Assembly (NCBI GenBank): GCA_947498625.1
Contig: CANMKR010000001.1
Coordinates: 736,090-800,089 of the forward strand
Length of the DNA stretch: 64,000 nt
Direction: 5' to 3'
Source of the DNA: an uncultured Kangiella sp.
Lineage (GTDB): Bacteria; Pseudomonadota; Gammaproteobacteria; Enterobacterales; Kangiellaceae
The notes under the pieces were generated by a model. That model was not told where the DNA came from, did no database searches, and saw only the letters and a program-made list of their open reading frames with translations. Position 1 is the stretch's first letter. Every line of letters begins with the position of its first letter. The position numbers and the translations under genes are program-made. Shown piece after piece: positions 35,329-44,608 of this stretch.

Positions 35329-38013
35329 ATGTCAGATAATCAGGAGTTAGATCCTTTAAGAGCGGATATTGATCCCATAGAAACCCAAGAGTGGATTGAT
35401 GCATTAGAAGCCGTAATTAGTGAAGAGGGCGCTGAAAGAGCCCATTACTTATTAGAAAAGTTAGTGACCAAAGCTCGTGGAGCTGGTGCTCACTTACCCT
35501 TTGACCTAACTACGGCCTACTTAAATACCATTTCGCCTTCTAACGAAGCGCATATGCCGGGTGATCCTGAAGTGGAAAAACGCATCCGAGCTATCATCCG
35601 TTGGAATGCTATCGCGATGGTTTTACAGGCGACTAAAAAAGATTTGGACTTAGGTGGCCATTTATCAAGCTTCGCTTCAAGCGCAACCTTGTATGATGTA
35701 GGCTTTAACCACTTCTTCCATGCCGATGACGGTATTCATGGTGGCGATCTGATCTACTACCAAGGTCACTGTGCTCCGGGTATTTATGCACGTGCTTTTT
35801 TAGAAGGCCGTATGTCCGAAGAGCAAATGGCGAACTTCCGCCAAGAAGTGGATGGTAAAGGTATTTCTTCTTACCCTCATCCATGGTTAATGCCAGACTT
35901 TTGGCAGTTCCCCACGGTTTCTATGGGTTTAGGTCCCATTCAAGCCATCTATCAAGCTCGGTTCTTAAAGTATTTGGAAAACCGTGGTTTAGCGGATACC
36001 AAAGGCCGAAAAGTTTGGGCTTTCTTGGGTGATGGTGAAATGGATGAGCCTGAATCAAAAGGTGCCATAGGCTTAGCGGGACGTGAAGGTTTAGATAATT
36101 TAATTTTTGTCGTCAACTGTAACTTGCAACGCTTAGATGGCCCAGTTCGAGGTAATGGCAAAATTATTCAAGAATTAGAAGGCGAATTCCGTGGCGCAGG
36201 TTGGAATGTTTTAAAAGTAATTTGGGGACGTTATTGGGATCCATTAATTGCTCGCGATACTGAAGGCCGCTTGTTAAAAGTGATGGAAGAAACCGTCGAT
36301 GGCGAATACCAAAACTGTAAAGCTAAAGGCGGGGCTTATACTCGCGAACATTTCTTCGGTAAAGATCCAAAGCTACTTGAGATGGTCGCTAACATGTCTG
36401 ATAAAGATATTTGGCGCTTAAATCGAGGCGGGCACGATCCACATAAAGTCTATGCGGCCTATCATGAAGCGGTAAATAGCAAAGGTAAACCAACAATAAT
36501 TTTAGCCAAAACCGTAAAAGGTTATGGCATGGGGGATTCTGGTGAAGGTAAAAATATTTCTCACCAAGTTAAGAAGATGAACCTAGATGCATTGAAGCAC
36601 TTTAGAGATCGTTTTAATGTGCCAATTGCAGATGACAAGCTGGAAGAGATTCCATTTTATCATCCAGGAAATGATAGCCCTGAGATTAAATACTTACATG
36701 AGCGCCGTGCCAAGTTAGGTGGTTATTTACCTGCACGTCGTCAAGAGTCTCAATCTTTAGATATACCAGAATTAAGTAAGTTTGATGCTTTATTAAAATC
36801 TACCGGCGAGCGTCAAATCTCGACGACTATGGCATTCGTTCGTGCATTAAATGTTTTATTGAAAGATAAAACCTTAAAAGAGCGCATAGTACCGATTATT
36901 CCAGACGAAGCCCGAACTTTTGGTATGGAAGGCTTGTTCCGTCAAATCGGCATTTACTCATCGGTTGGTCAGTTATATGAGCCAGTGGATTCCGATCAAA
37001 TCATGTATTATCGCGAAGATAAGTCGGGTCAAATTTTAGAAGAGGGTATCAATGAAGCCGGTGCCATGTCATCTTGGATGGCGGCAGCGACCAGTTATTC
37101 TAGTAACGATTTGCCAATGATTCCTTTCTATATTTTATATTCGATGTTTGGCTTCCAGCGTATTGGTGATTTATGTTGGGCTGCTGGCGATATGCAAGCA
37201 CGTGGTTTTATTATAGGTGCAACTTCTGGCCGTACGACTTTAAATGGCGAAGGCTTACAACATCAAGATGGCCATAGCCATATGATTTCGAGCACGGTAC
37301 CAAACTGTATCAGTTACGACCCGACTTATGCCTATGAAGTGGCCGTTATTATGCGTGAAGGTATGCGTCGCATGTATAAGAACCAAGAAAATGTGTTCTA
37401 TTACATTACTACTTTAAATGAAAACTACGCCCATCCAGAAATGCCTGAAGGCGCTGAAGAAGGCATTATCAAAGGCATGTACCAATTGGCTAAGGGCAAA
37501 AAAGCTAAGAAGAAAGGACTTAAAGTTCAATTGCTTTCTTCGGGTGCAATTTTGCCAGAAGTGGAAAAAGCAGCGGAGCTTTTGTATACCGATTTTGGTG
37601 TTAGTTCAGATATTTGGTCAGTCACCAGTTTCACTGAGCTAGCGCGCGAAGGCCAATCGGTAGAGCGTGAAAATTTATTACACCCAGAGAAGAAAGCTAA
37701 AGCATCTTATGTTGAAAAATGTTTAGCCAAACAAGATGGTCCTGTGATTGCTGCTACTGATTATATGAAGTCCTATGCCGAGCAGATCCGTAACTTTGTT
37801 CCTGCCAGTTACAGCGTTCTAGGAACTGATGGTTATGGCCGCTCTGACAGTCGGGCAAATTTGCGTCGTTTCTTCGAAGTTGATCGTTACTATGTGGCGG
37901 TAGCTGCATTGAAAGCACTGGCCGATGAAGGTGTGATTGACGCAAAAGAAGTGACTAAAGCCATTAAGCGTTACCAGATCGATGCTGACAAAGCCGATCC
38001 GATGACCCTATAA
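35329..38013 (+). CDS. aceE: Pyruvate dehydrogenase E1 component (homodimeric type)
   Basis: 894 residues (E. coli 887). Thiamine-diphosphate enzyme that decarboxylates pyruvate and acetylates the lipoyl group of AceF. Motifs: GGDLIYYQGHCAPGIYARAFLEGR, the ThDP motif WAFLGDGEMDEPES through LIFVVNCNLQRLDGPVRGN, KTVKGYGMG and DEARTFGMEGLFRQ, with HQDGHSH in the second half. ATG 35329 has AAAAAGG 7 bases upstream; an out-of-frame ATG lies at 35324. No pdhR gene precedes it, unlike E. coli. Confidence 0.98.
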   Translation: MSDNQELDPLRADIDPIETQEWIDALEAVISEEGAERAHYLLEKLVTKARGAGAHLPFDLTTAYLNTISPSNEAHMPGDPEVEKRIRAIIRWNAIAMVLQATKKDLDLGGHLSSFASSATLYDVGFNHFFHADDGIHGGDLIYYQGHCAPGIYARAFLEGRMSEEQMANFRQEVDGKGISSYPHPWLMPDFWQFPTVSMGLGPIQAIYQARFLKYLENRGLADTKGRKVWAFLGDGEMDEPESKGAIGLAGREGLDNLIFVVNCNLQRLDGPVRGNGKIIQELEGEFRGAGWNVLKVIWGRYWDPLIARDTEGRLLKVMEETVDGEYQNCKAKGGAYTREHFFGKDPKLLEMVANMSDKDIWRLNRGGHDPHKVYAAYHEAVNSKGKPTIILAKTVKGYGMGDSGEGKNISHQVKKMNLDALKHFRDRFNVPIADDKLEEIPFYHPGNDSPEIKYLHERRAKLGGYLPARRQESQSLDIPELSKFDALLKSTGERQISTTMAFVRALNVLLKDKTLKERIVPIIPDEARTFGMEGLFRQIGIYSSVGQLYEPVDSDQIMYYREDKSGQILEEGINEAGAMSSWMAAATSYSSNDLPMIPFYILYSMFGFQRIGDLCWAAGDMQARGFIIGATSGRTTLNGEGLQHQDGHSHMISSTVPNCISYDPTYAYEVAVIMREGMRRMYKNQENVFYYITTLNENYAHPEMPEGAEEGIIKGMYQLAKGKKAKKKGLKVQLLSSGAILPEVEKAAELLYTDFGVSSDIWSVTSFTELAREGQSVERENLLHPEKKAKASYVEKCLAKQDGPVIAATDYMKSYAEQIRNFVPASYSVLGTDGYGRSDSRANLRRFFEVDRYYVAVAALKALADEGVIDAKEVTKAIKRYQIDADKADPMTL

Positions 38014-38023
38014 CTGCTGATTG

Positions 38024-38029
38024 AAGGAG
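38024..38029 (+). promoter_or_regulatory. Ribosome binding site for the TTG start of aceF
   Basis: AAGGAG at 38024-38029 lies 7 bases before TTG 38037. The next in-frame ATG is more than 60 bases further on, inside the first lipoyl domain, so TTG is the real start. Confidence 0.8.
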
Positions 38030-38036
38030 AAGAACT

Positions 38037-39680
38037 TTGGACAAATTAACTAAAGTAACAGTTCCCGATATTGGCGATGCTAATGGGGTAGAAATTATTG
38101 AATTGATGGTTGCAGTCGGCGATACGGTTGAATTAGAAGATGGTTTAATTGTGCTAGAAACCGATAAAGCCACCATGGAAGTACCGTCGAGCGCCGCTGG
38201 CACCATTAAATCCATTGTGGTCAATGTTGGTGATAAAGTCTCTGAAGGAGATTTAATTCTTGAAGTTGAAACGGCGGATGAAGACGCTAGTTCTGAAAAT
38301 AACTCTGTAGCAGAAGACAATCTTGAATCAGAACAACAGCCAGAGCAAGTAGCACAAGAGCAAGTAACTGAGCCAGAAACTAGCAGTGAAGCACAAAGTC
38401 AGAAGATCATCATTCCAGATCTAGGTGATGCCGATGGCGTGGATGTGATTGAAGTTTCGGTGTCGATAGGCGACCAAGTTGAAAAAGACGATAGCTTGAT
38501 AGTTTTGGAGACAGAAAAAGCCACTATGGAAATTCCAGCGGATAGCGCCGGAACTATTGAAAGCTTGACAGTTAAAGTGGGCGATAAAGTAAGTCAAGGT
38601 GATCAAATTGGTACCATCATGGTACAAGTGGTAGCGGGTGAAAAGAAATCACTAGCCCAAACTGCAAAAGATGAAGGACCAAAAACTCAGGTAGCCGAAA
38701 CGACTAAATCTTCAACGGCAGCTAGTTCCAGTAAAGCCCCAGTTTCTGATTACCCTGTTCAAGCACCAAAAAAAGACGGCGTGATCCATGCTAGTCCAGC
38801 AGTTAGACGTTTGGCCCGAGAGTTCGGCGCCGATTTAGCTAAAGTGAATGGCAGTGGTCCTAAAAATCGTATCTTAAAAGAAGATGTTCAAGCTTTTATC
38901 AAGTTTGAATTGTCGCGACCAAAAGCGACTGCAGGTTCGGCTCAAGCAGCCCCGGACTTGCCTGAAATTGATTTCTCTAAATTTGGCGAGGTTGAAACCA
39001 CTCAATTAACGCGCATTCAAAAAATTTCCAGCGTCACTTTACAGCGTAACTGGAACCTAATCCCGCACGTTACTCAGCATGAAGATGCAGATATTACTGA
39101 ATTGGATAAATTTAGAAAGTCGATGAAAGAAGAGGCGGCAAAGCAAGGTGTTCGCTTAACTCCTTTGGCTTTTATTATGAAAGCGCTGGTTGCCAGCTTA
39201 AAAGAGTTCCCCACTTTTAATAGCTCGCTGGCTGCGGATGGCGAAACTCTGGTGTTGAAAAAGTATTTCAATATTGGTGTGGCAGTGGATACTCCTGATG
39301 GTTTGGTAGTGCCAGTTATTCGTGATGTGGATAATAAATCGGTTTACCAGCTGGCTAATGAGTTGGGTGAAATGTCAGCAAAAGCGCGTGATAAAAAGCT
39401 GACAGCTAAAGACATGCAAGGCAGTTCAATGACCATTTCAAGCTTGGGTGGGATTGGTGGTACAGCGTTTACCCCAATTGTGAATTGGCCCGATGTAGCG
39501 ATTTTGGGTTTATCCAGAAATAAGGTGCAACCGGTATGGGATGGTAAGGAATTCCAACCACGCATGATGTTGCCCATGTCCTTATCTTATGACCATAGGG
39601 TAATCGACGGGGCGGTTGCGGCAAGGTTTATCGTTCATTTATCGAAAGTGTTAGAAGATATTAGACGGATAATATTGTAA
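38037..39680 (+). CDS. aceF: Dihydrolipoyllysine acetyltransferase (pyruvate dehydrogenase E2)
   Basis: 547 residues starting at TTG 38037, supported by AAGGAG 7 bases upstream and by the position of the first lipoyl domain. Core of the pyruvate dehydrogenase complex. Two lipoyl domains carry the modified lysines in ETDKATMEVP (about residue 42) and ETEKATMEIP (about residue 160), joined by Glu/Gln and Ala/Ser-rich linkers; then an E3/E1-binding domain (HASPAVRRLAREFGADL) and the catalytic domain ending SLSYDHRVIDGAVAARF. Two lipoyl domains, as in Pseudomonas, rather than three as in E. coli. 23 bases after aceE. Confidence 0.97.
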   Translation: MDKLTKVTVPDIGDANGVEIIELMVAVGDTVELEDGLIVLETDKATMEVPSSAAGTIKSIVVNVGDKVSEGDLILEVETADEDASSENNSVAEDNLESEQQPEQVAQEQVTEPETSSEAQSQKIIIPDLGDADGVDVIEVSVSIGDQVEKDDSLIVLETEKATMEIPADSAGTIESLTVKVGDKVSQGDQIGTIMVQVVAGEKKSLAQTAKDEGPKTQVAETTKSSTAASSSKAPVSDYPVQAPKKDGVIHASPAVRRLAREFGADLAKVNGSGPKNRILKEDVQAFIKFELSRPKATAGSAQAAPDLPEIDFSKFGEVETTQLTRIQKISSVTLQRNWNLIPHVTQHEDADITELDKFRKSMKEEAAKQGVRLTPLAFIMKALVASLKEFPTFNSSLAADGETLVLKKYFNIGVAVDTPDGLVVPVIRDVDNKSVYQLANELGEMSAKARDKKLTAKDMQGSSMTISSLGGIGGTAFTPIVNWPDVAILGLSRNKVQPVWDGKEFQPRMMLPMSLSYDHRVIDGAVAARFIVHLSKVLEDIRRIIL

Positions 39681-39717
39681 TAGGGTGGTGATTTTTCGCC
39701 CAATTCAGGTAAAATAC

Positions 39718-39739
39718 GCCACTTCAAAATTGAGGTGGC
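39718..39739 (+). repeat. Hairpin between aceF and lpdA
   Basis: GCCACTTCA pairs with TGAGGTGGC (one G-T pair) around AAAT. No T tract follows, and a TAAAAT hexamer sits just upstream, so it may be in the leader of a separate lpdA transcript or be a processing site. Function uncertain. Confidence 0.45.
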
Positions 39740-39799
39740 TAAAAAATACTGGTTTTAGTCGGTTTTGGTCATTTAAAAAAGAATTTTCAGAGGAAACTC

Positions 39800-41218
39800 A
39801 TGAGTAATATCAAAGCTCAAGTTGTTGTTTTAGGTAGTGGTCCTGGCGGTTATTCAGCGGCATTTCGTGCTGCGGATTTAGGTCTAGATGTGGTAATGGT
39901 AGAAAAGTACGCGGACTTAGGTGGCGTATGTTTGAATGTAGGTTGTATCCCTTCAAAAGCACTATTGCACACAGCTAAGGTTATTGACGAAGCAGAAGAA
40001 ACATCAAAACACGGCGTAAGCTTCGGTAAACCTCAAATCGATATCGATAAAATTCGCGCTTATAAAGATGGCGTAGTTGGTCGTTTATCGCAAGGTGTTG
40101 CTGGTATGGCGAAAATGCGCAAAGTAAAAACCGTTCAAGGTTACGGTAAATTTACTGGCTCGCATACATTAGCTGTTGAACATGATGGCAAAACCCAAAC
40201 GATTGAGTTTGAACATGCGATTATTGCCGCAGGTTCTCGTGTCGTTCAATTGCCATTCCTACCAGAAGATGATCGTATCGTCGACTCAACTGGTGCTCTA
40301 GAGCTTCGTCAAATCCCAGAATCTATGTTGGTACTTGGTGGCGGTATTATTGGCTTAGAAATGGCGACCGTTTATCGCGCCTTAGGAACAAAGATTTCTG
40401 TGGTAGAAATGGCGGATCAATTAATTCCAGCTGCTGATAAAGACGTAGTTAAAGTATTGCAAAAATTCGTTAGCAAAAAATACGACAACATCATGCTTGA
40501 AACTAGCGTAACTGCAGTTGAAGCTAAGAAAGATGGCTTGTATGTGACTTTCGAAGGTAAAAATGCGCCTGAAAAGCCAGTTAAATTTGATATGATTTTA
40601 TCGGCTGTCGGCCGTCGCCCAAATGGCGATTTGATTGATGCAGAAAAAGCTGGTGTTACTGTTTCAGATCGCGGCTTTATCGAAACTGATAAGCAAATGA
40701 AAACTAATGTTCCACATATTTATGCAATTGGTGACATCGTAGGTCAACCTATGTTGGCACACAAAGCAACTGCTGAAGCGCACGTTGCAGCAGAAGTCAT
40801 TGCAGGTAAAAAGCATTACTTCGATCCAATCACGATTCCATCAGTAGCTTATACCGACCCTGAGTTAGCTTGGGTTGGTTATACAGAAAAAGAAGCTAAA
40901 GCTGAAGGCATTGAATACGGCGTAGGAAACTTCCCATGGGCAGCTTCAGGTCGTGCCATCGGTTCTAATCGCTCAGAAGGCTTTACTAAATTAATCTTCG
41001 ACAAAAACACTAACCGTGTTATCGGTGGTGCTGTTGCTGGTGTTAACGCTGGTGAATTAATTGCTGAAGTGGGCTTAGCTATTGAAATGGGTTGTGATGC
41101 AGAAGATATTGGCTTAACCATTCATGCTCACCCAACTCTATCTGAATCAATTAGTTTTGCAGCAGAAGTTTATGAAGGTGTGTGTACTGACCTTCCGCCA
41201 GCTCGTAAAAAGAAGTAA
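39800..41218 (+). CDS. lpdA: Dihydrolipoyl dehydrogenase (E3)
   Basis: 472 residues (E. coli 474). FAD enzyme that reoxidises dihydrolipoamide for pyruvate and 2-oxoglutarate dehydrogenase complexes. N-terminal FAD loop VVLGSGPGGYSAAFRAADLG, the redox disulfide in GGVCLNVGCIPSKALLH, the NAD-binding loop LVLGGGIIGLEMATVY, FAD segment IYAIGDIVGQPMLAHKA and the C-terminal dimer motif with the active His-Glu pair in HAHPTLSESI. AGAGGA stands 5 bases before ATG 39800. Third gene of the pyruvate dehydrogenase group, after a 119-base gap. Confidence 0.98.
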   Translation: MSNIKAQVVVLGSGPGGYSAAFRAADLGLDVVMVEKYADLGGVCLNVGCIPSKALLHTAKVIDEAEETSKHGVSFGKPQIDIDKIRAYKDGVVGRLSQGVAGMAKMRKVKTVQGYGKFTGSHTLAVEHDGKTQTIEFEHAIIAAGSRVVQLPFLPEDDRIVDSTGALELRQIPESMLVLGGGIIGLEMATVYRALGTKISVVEMADQLIPAADKDVVKVLQKFVSKKYDNIMLETSVTAVEAKKDGLYVTFEGKNAPEKPVKFDMILSAVGRRPNGDLIDAEKAGVTVSDRGFIETDKQMKTNVPHIYAIGDIVGQPMLAHKATAEAHVAAEVIAGKKHYFDPITIPSVAYTDPELAWVGYTEKEAKAEGIEYGVGNFPWAASGRAIGSNRSEGFTKLIFDKNTNRVIGGAVAGVNAGELIAEVGLAIEMGCDAEDIGLTIHAHPTLSESISFAAEVYEGVCTDLPPARKKK

Positions 41219-41230
41219 ATTTCTTAAAAT

Positions 41231-41258
41231 AAAAAAAGGCGCCTTGAGCGCCTTTTTT
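41231..41258. terminator. Bidirectional terminator between lpdA and the DMT permease gene
   Basis: AAAAAAAGGCGC and GCGCCTTTTTT form a stem around CTTGA, with A and T runs on both sides, so it can stop both converging transcripts. Confidence 0.88.
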
Positions 41259-41272
41259 ATTTCGTGTCATTT

Positions 41273-42205
41273 TTAAGAGTGGCTACTTTTTTTTCTTCCA
41301 GCCAAAGCGGTCACGGCTGAGCCTGTTACCACCATTCCAGCCCCAATTAAGCTTAAGGCATTTAGTGGCTCTGCTACTAAGTAATTCGGGAAGAAGTGTG
41401 CGCAAATTTTCATAAATACTATGGTAAGTAATGGTGTTATAGCCAGAAGTGCGCTCACTCGGCTGGCTTCCCAATGAGCAAGCGCCTCAGCGAATGCGCC
41501 GTAAGCGACTAAGGTATTTAAACAGCAGAAAATCAGTAAGAACCAACCGAGTCCATTGATGTTCATGATTTGCTCAGGGTTACTCATCGGCATTAGTAGA
41601 GGCACGCAGGTCAGGTAAATCACAAACATGATTTGATTTGAGGAAAAGTCGTTTAGAAGCTGTTTTTGGGCTAACGCATAAGCGGCCCAAGTGATAGCTG
41701 CAGCAAATATCCATAATAAACCGATTGTGTAGCTGCCTAACGAGTTAAATATTTCTTCAAAGCGTAGATTGAAAAATAAAATTAAGCCTAATACAAAGGT
41801 GGCAAAACCTAGCCATTGCCATTTACTAAAGGGTTCTTTAAAGATAACTAAACCGCCAATTAGCATCAGCATAGGAGCCGTTTGGATCATAACTTGAGCA
41901 GAACTAGGAGTCGTTAATTCTAATCCAACAAGATAGAAAACATAATTAGAACCAAGACCCAAAATAGCAATGAGCATTAAAAGTCCTGCAAGACCTTTTA
42001 GTTGCTTAAGGCTTGGTAGGCGTTTACGGAATGCTAAAAACAAAAAGACTAATGCAGCGGCGCTTAAAAAGCGATACCAGGTCACAGTGACCGGATCCAT
42101 TTGCAACAACAAGCCTTTTAAAGCAATGGGCAATAAACCCCATAAAAAAGCGGTAGTTAATGATAGGGTTAGACCTAATTTCCAGTTTCCCGATACTTTG
42201 TGCAT
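41273..42205 (-). CDS. EamA / drug-metabolite transporter family permease
   Basis: 310 residues. About ten hydrophobic helices in two homologous five-helix EamA halves; the first half contains LWGLLPIALKGLL, DPVTVTWYRFLSAAALVFLFLAF and SNYVFYLVGLELTTPSSAQVMIQTAPMLMLIGG, and the second AAAITWAAYALAQKQLL and EASRVSALLAITPLLTIVFM. These are typical DMT superfamily signatures. The substrate cannot be told; relatives export amino acids or metabolites. It is convergent with lpdA with a shared terminator and divergent from the dipeptidyl peptidase gene. Confidence 0.9.
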   Translation of the reverse strand: MHKVSGNWKLGLTLSLTTAFLWGLLPIALKGLLLQMDPVTVTWYRFLSAAALVFLFLAFRKRLPSLKQLKGLAGLLMLIAILGLGSNYVFYLVGLELTTPSSAQVMIQTAPMLMLIGGLVIFKEPFSKWQWLGFATFVLGLILFFNLRFEEIFNSLGSYTIGLLWIFAAAITWAAYALAQKQLLNDFSSNQIMFVIYLTCVPLLMPMSNPEQIMNINGLGWFLLIFCCLNTLVAYGAFAEALAHWEASRVSALLAITPLLTIVFMKICAHFFPNYLVAEPLNALSLIGAGMVVTGSAVTALAGRKKSSHS

Positions 42206-42335
42206 AAGACTGTTCTGCCTTAAAAAGAGAATGTAGATTATGCAGTATATCTGAGGACTAAACTAGCCATATCTGGCATTGAATATTGAAACTATTACTT
42301 CTATGATTAGGGCACTATAAAAATAGGTGTATGCT

Positions 42336-44564
42336 ATGAAAAAAATAATCACGACCATTCTGATAGGAGCTTTAGCTATGGCTTCAACTACTGGCACGCA
42401 AGCAAAAGAATTAACCGTAGAAAGAATCTATTCGGATCCTTCCTTAGATGGGCCAGCGCCTCGCTCGGTTCAGTTATCGCCAGATGGCTCAAGAGTGACC
42501 TTTTTAAAGGGTAAGGAAGACGAGCAAGAGCGCCTAGACTTATGGGAATACAATCTCAAGGACAAAAAGTCTCGTATGTTAGTGGATTCTCGTGATTTAT
42601 TGCCGGGCGAAGAAAACCTTTCAGATGAAGAAAAGGCGCGTCGCGAAAGAATGCGTTTATTTGCTAAAGGCATTATTAGCTACTACTGGGGCGATGATGG
42701 TAAGACATTATTATTTCCTTTAGGCGGTGATATCTTTGCTTATGACATTACTAAATCTGGTAACAGTGCTACCAAGCAATTAACCAAAACAGAAACCTAT
42801 GAAACGGATATTAAATTATCACCCAATGGTGATTATGTTTCTTTCATTCGCGACCAGAATATCTTTATGGTTAATGTCAAAACTGGCAAAGAAACTCAGC
42901 TAACCTTTGATGGTAAAGATACGATTAAAAATGGTATGGCAGAGTTTGTGGCGCAAGAGGAAATGGGGCGTTTAACGGGTTACTGGTGGTCACCGGATTC
43001 AAAAAAGGTTGCTTATTTACAAGTAGATGAATCGCCAGTAAAAATTGAAAAGCGCTATGAAATTAATGCCGAAGATTTTACAGTTTTCGAGCAACGTTAT
43101 CCCAGTACCGGTACCAATAATGTGACCATTAAATTGGCGGTGTTAAATTTAGACTCAAAAAAAACAACTTGGATAGATACTGGTAAAAAAACTGATATTT
43201 ATATTCCGCGAGTCAAGTGGCTTAAAGATTCCAAAAGCGTTTCTTATCAATGGCAAAGTCGCGACCAAAAAACTTTAGAGTTACGCTTTGCAGATATAGC
43301 AAATGGCTCATTTAAGAAAGTATTAACTGAAACTGCTGATACTTGGATAAACCTCACTAAAGATCTTCGTTTTTTAAAGAAGTCGAAACAATTTATTTGG
43401 ACATCGGAGCGAGATGGTTTTAGACACATTTATCTGTATGACTTAGAGGGTAAGCTTATCAAGCAATTAACCCAAGGCGACTGGGTAGTTGATAATGTTT
43501 ATGGAGTCGATGAAAAGAATGGCTTAGTTTACTTTGATGCTAACAAGGAAAGTCCGTTAGAACAGCATTTGTATTCAGTTCCGCTAGCTGGCGGGGAGCT
43601 TAAAAAAATCACTCAACAAAGTGGCGTGCACGGCGTAACCTTTGCAAAATCGATGGACGTGTTCGTGGATTACTTTTCTTCTACAACTCAACCTTCACAA
43701 GTGAGTTTGCGTAAAGCTAATGGCGATTTAGTAACTTGGCTTGAACAAAATAAACTGGATAAAACACATCCTTATTATGACTATTATAAAAAGGCCTCTA
43801 AACCAGAATTTGGCACAATAAAAGCTGAAGATGGCCAAGAAATGCAGTATCGAATTTACAAGCCGGTACCATTTGATGCTAATAAAAAATATCCAGTAAT
43901 AGTTGATGTTTATGGTGGTCCACATGCCCAGCGCGTACGCAATACTTGGGGTGCCCGTAACACTTATTGGCATCACTTAATGGCTAGCAAAGGTTTTGTT
44001 GTTTTTTCTTTAGATAACCGAGGTTCATGGAATCGTGGCAAAAAATTTGAAGACCCTATTTATCGTAAGCTCGGTAATATTGAACTTGTGGATCAAGTTA
44101 AGGGCGTTGAGTATTTAACTTCTCTGCCTTATGTGGATAAAGAAAAAATTGGCATGTTTGGTTGGAGTTATGGCGGCTACATGACCATTATGGCAATGTT
44201 TAAGAATCCGGAAATTTTTAAAGTGGGCGTTTCTGTTGCACCTGTTACCGACTGGTATTTATATGATACTCATTACACTGAACGTTACTTAGATCACCCT
44301 AAAAATAATAAGGAAGGTTATGAAGCATCTAATGTGTTCCCTTATTTAGAAGGCTTACAAGGTGATTTAATGGTAATCCATGGCATGGCCGACGATAATG
44401 TATTATTTACCAATAGCACTAAGTTATATAAAGCTTTGCAAGACGCGAATAAAGCTTTTGACCAAATGAATTATCCAGGTTCAAAGCATTCAATTTGGGG
44501 TAAGAAAACTCGAACCCATGTATTTAATACTATCACCGATTATTTCGAGAAACATTTAAAGTAA
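42336..44564 (+). CDS. Secreted S9 family dipeptidyl peptidase (DPP IV type)
   Basis: 742 residues from ATG 42336; GTG 42327 would add three residues, but AGG at 42325-42327 suits 42336. A cleavable signal peptide (KKIITTILIGALAM, ending near TQA) sends it to the periplasm or outside. The N-terminal beta-propeller (DPPIV_N) covers about residues 70-480, with the FVAQEEMGR segment whose double Glu binds the free N-terminus of the substrate, typical of DPP IV. The alpha/beta-hydrolase domain has G-W-S-Y-G-G (serine about residue 611), ADDN (Asp about 685) and SKHS (His about 718). It cleaves dipeptides from peptide N-termini. Confidence 0.94.
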   Translation: MKKIITTILIGALAMASTTGTQAKELTVERIYSDPSLDGPAPRSVQLSPDGSRVTFLKGKEDEQERLDLWEYNLKDKKSRMLVDSRDLLPGEENLSDEEKARRERMRLFAKGIISYYWGDDGKTLLFPLGGDIFAYDITKSGNSATKQLTKTETYETDIKLSPNGDYVSFIRDQNIFMVNVKTGKETQLTFDGKDTIKNGMAEFVAQEEMGRLTGYWWSPDSKKVAYLQVDESPVKIEKRYEINAEDFTVFEQRYPSTGTNNVTIKLAVLNLDSKKTTWIDTGKKTDIYIPRVKWLKDSKSVSYQWQSRDQKTLELRFADIANGSFKKVLTETADTWINLTKDLRFLKKSKQFIWTSERDGFRHIYLYDLEGKLIKQLTQGDWVVDNVYGVDEKNGLVYFDANKESPLEQHLYSVPLAGGELKKITQQSGVHGVTFAKSMDVFVDYFSSTTQPSQVSLRKANGDLVTWLEQNKLDKTHPYYDYYKKASKPEFGTIKAEDGQEMQYRIYKPVPFDANKKYPVIVDVYGGPHAQRVRNTWGARNTYWHHLMASKGFVVFSLDNRGSWNRGKKFEDPIYRKLGNIELVDQVKGVEYLTSLPYVDKEKIGMFGWSYGGYMTIMAMFKNPEIFKVGVSVAPVTDWYLYDTHYTERYLDHPKNNKEGYEASNVFPYLEGLQGDLMVIHGMADDNVLFTNSTKLYKALQDANKAFDQMNYPGSKHSIWGKKTRTHVFNTITDYFEKHLK

Positions 44565-44574
44565 TATCGCGGTG

Positions 44575-44608
44575 TAAAAAAAGCCCTTCATTTGAAGGAC
44601 TTTTTTTA
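44575..44608. terminator. Bidirectional terminator between the dipeptidyl peptidase and TPR genes
   Basis: AAAAAAAGCCCTTCA and TGAAGGACTTTTTTT form a stem with one mismatch around TT-containing loop bases, flanked by A and T runs. It overlaps the last bases of the minus-strand TPR gene. Confidence 0.82.
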
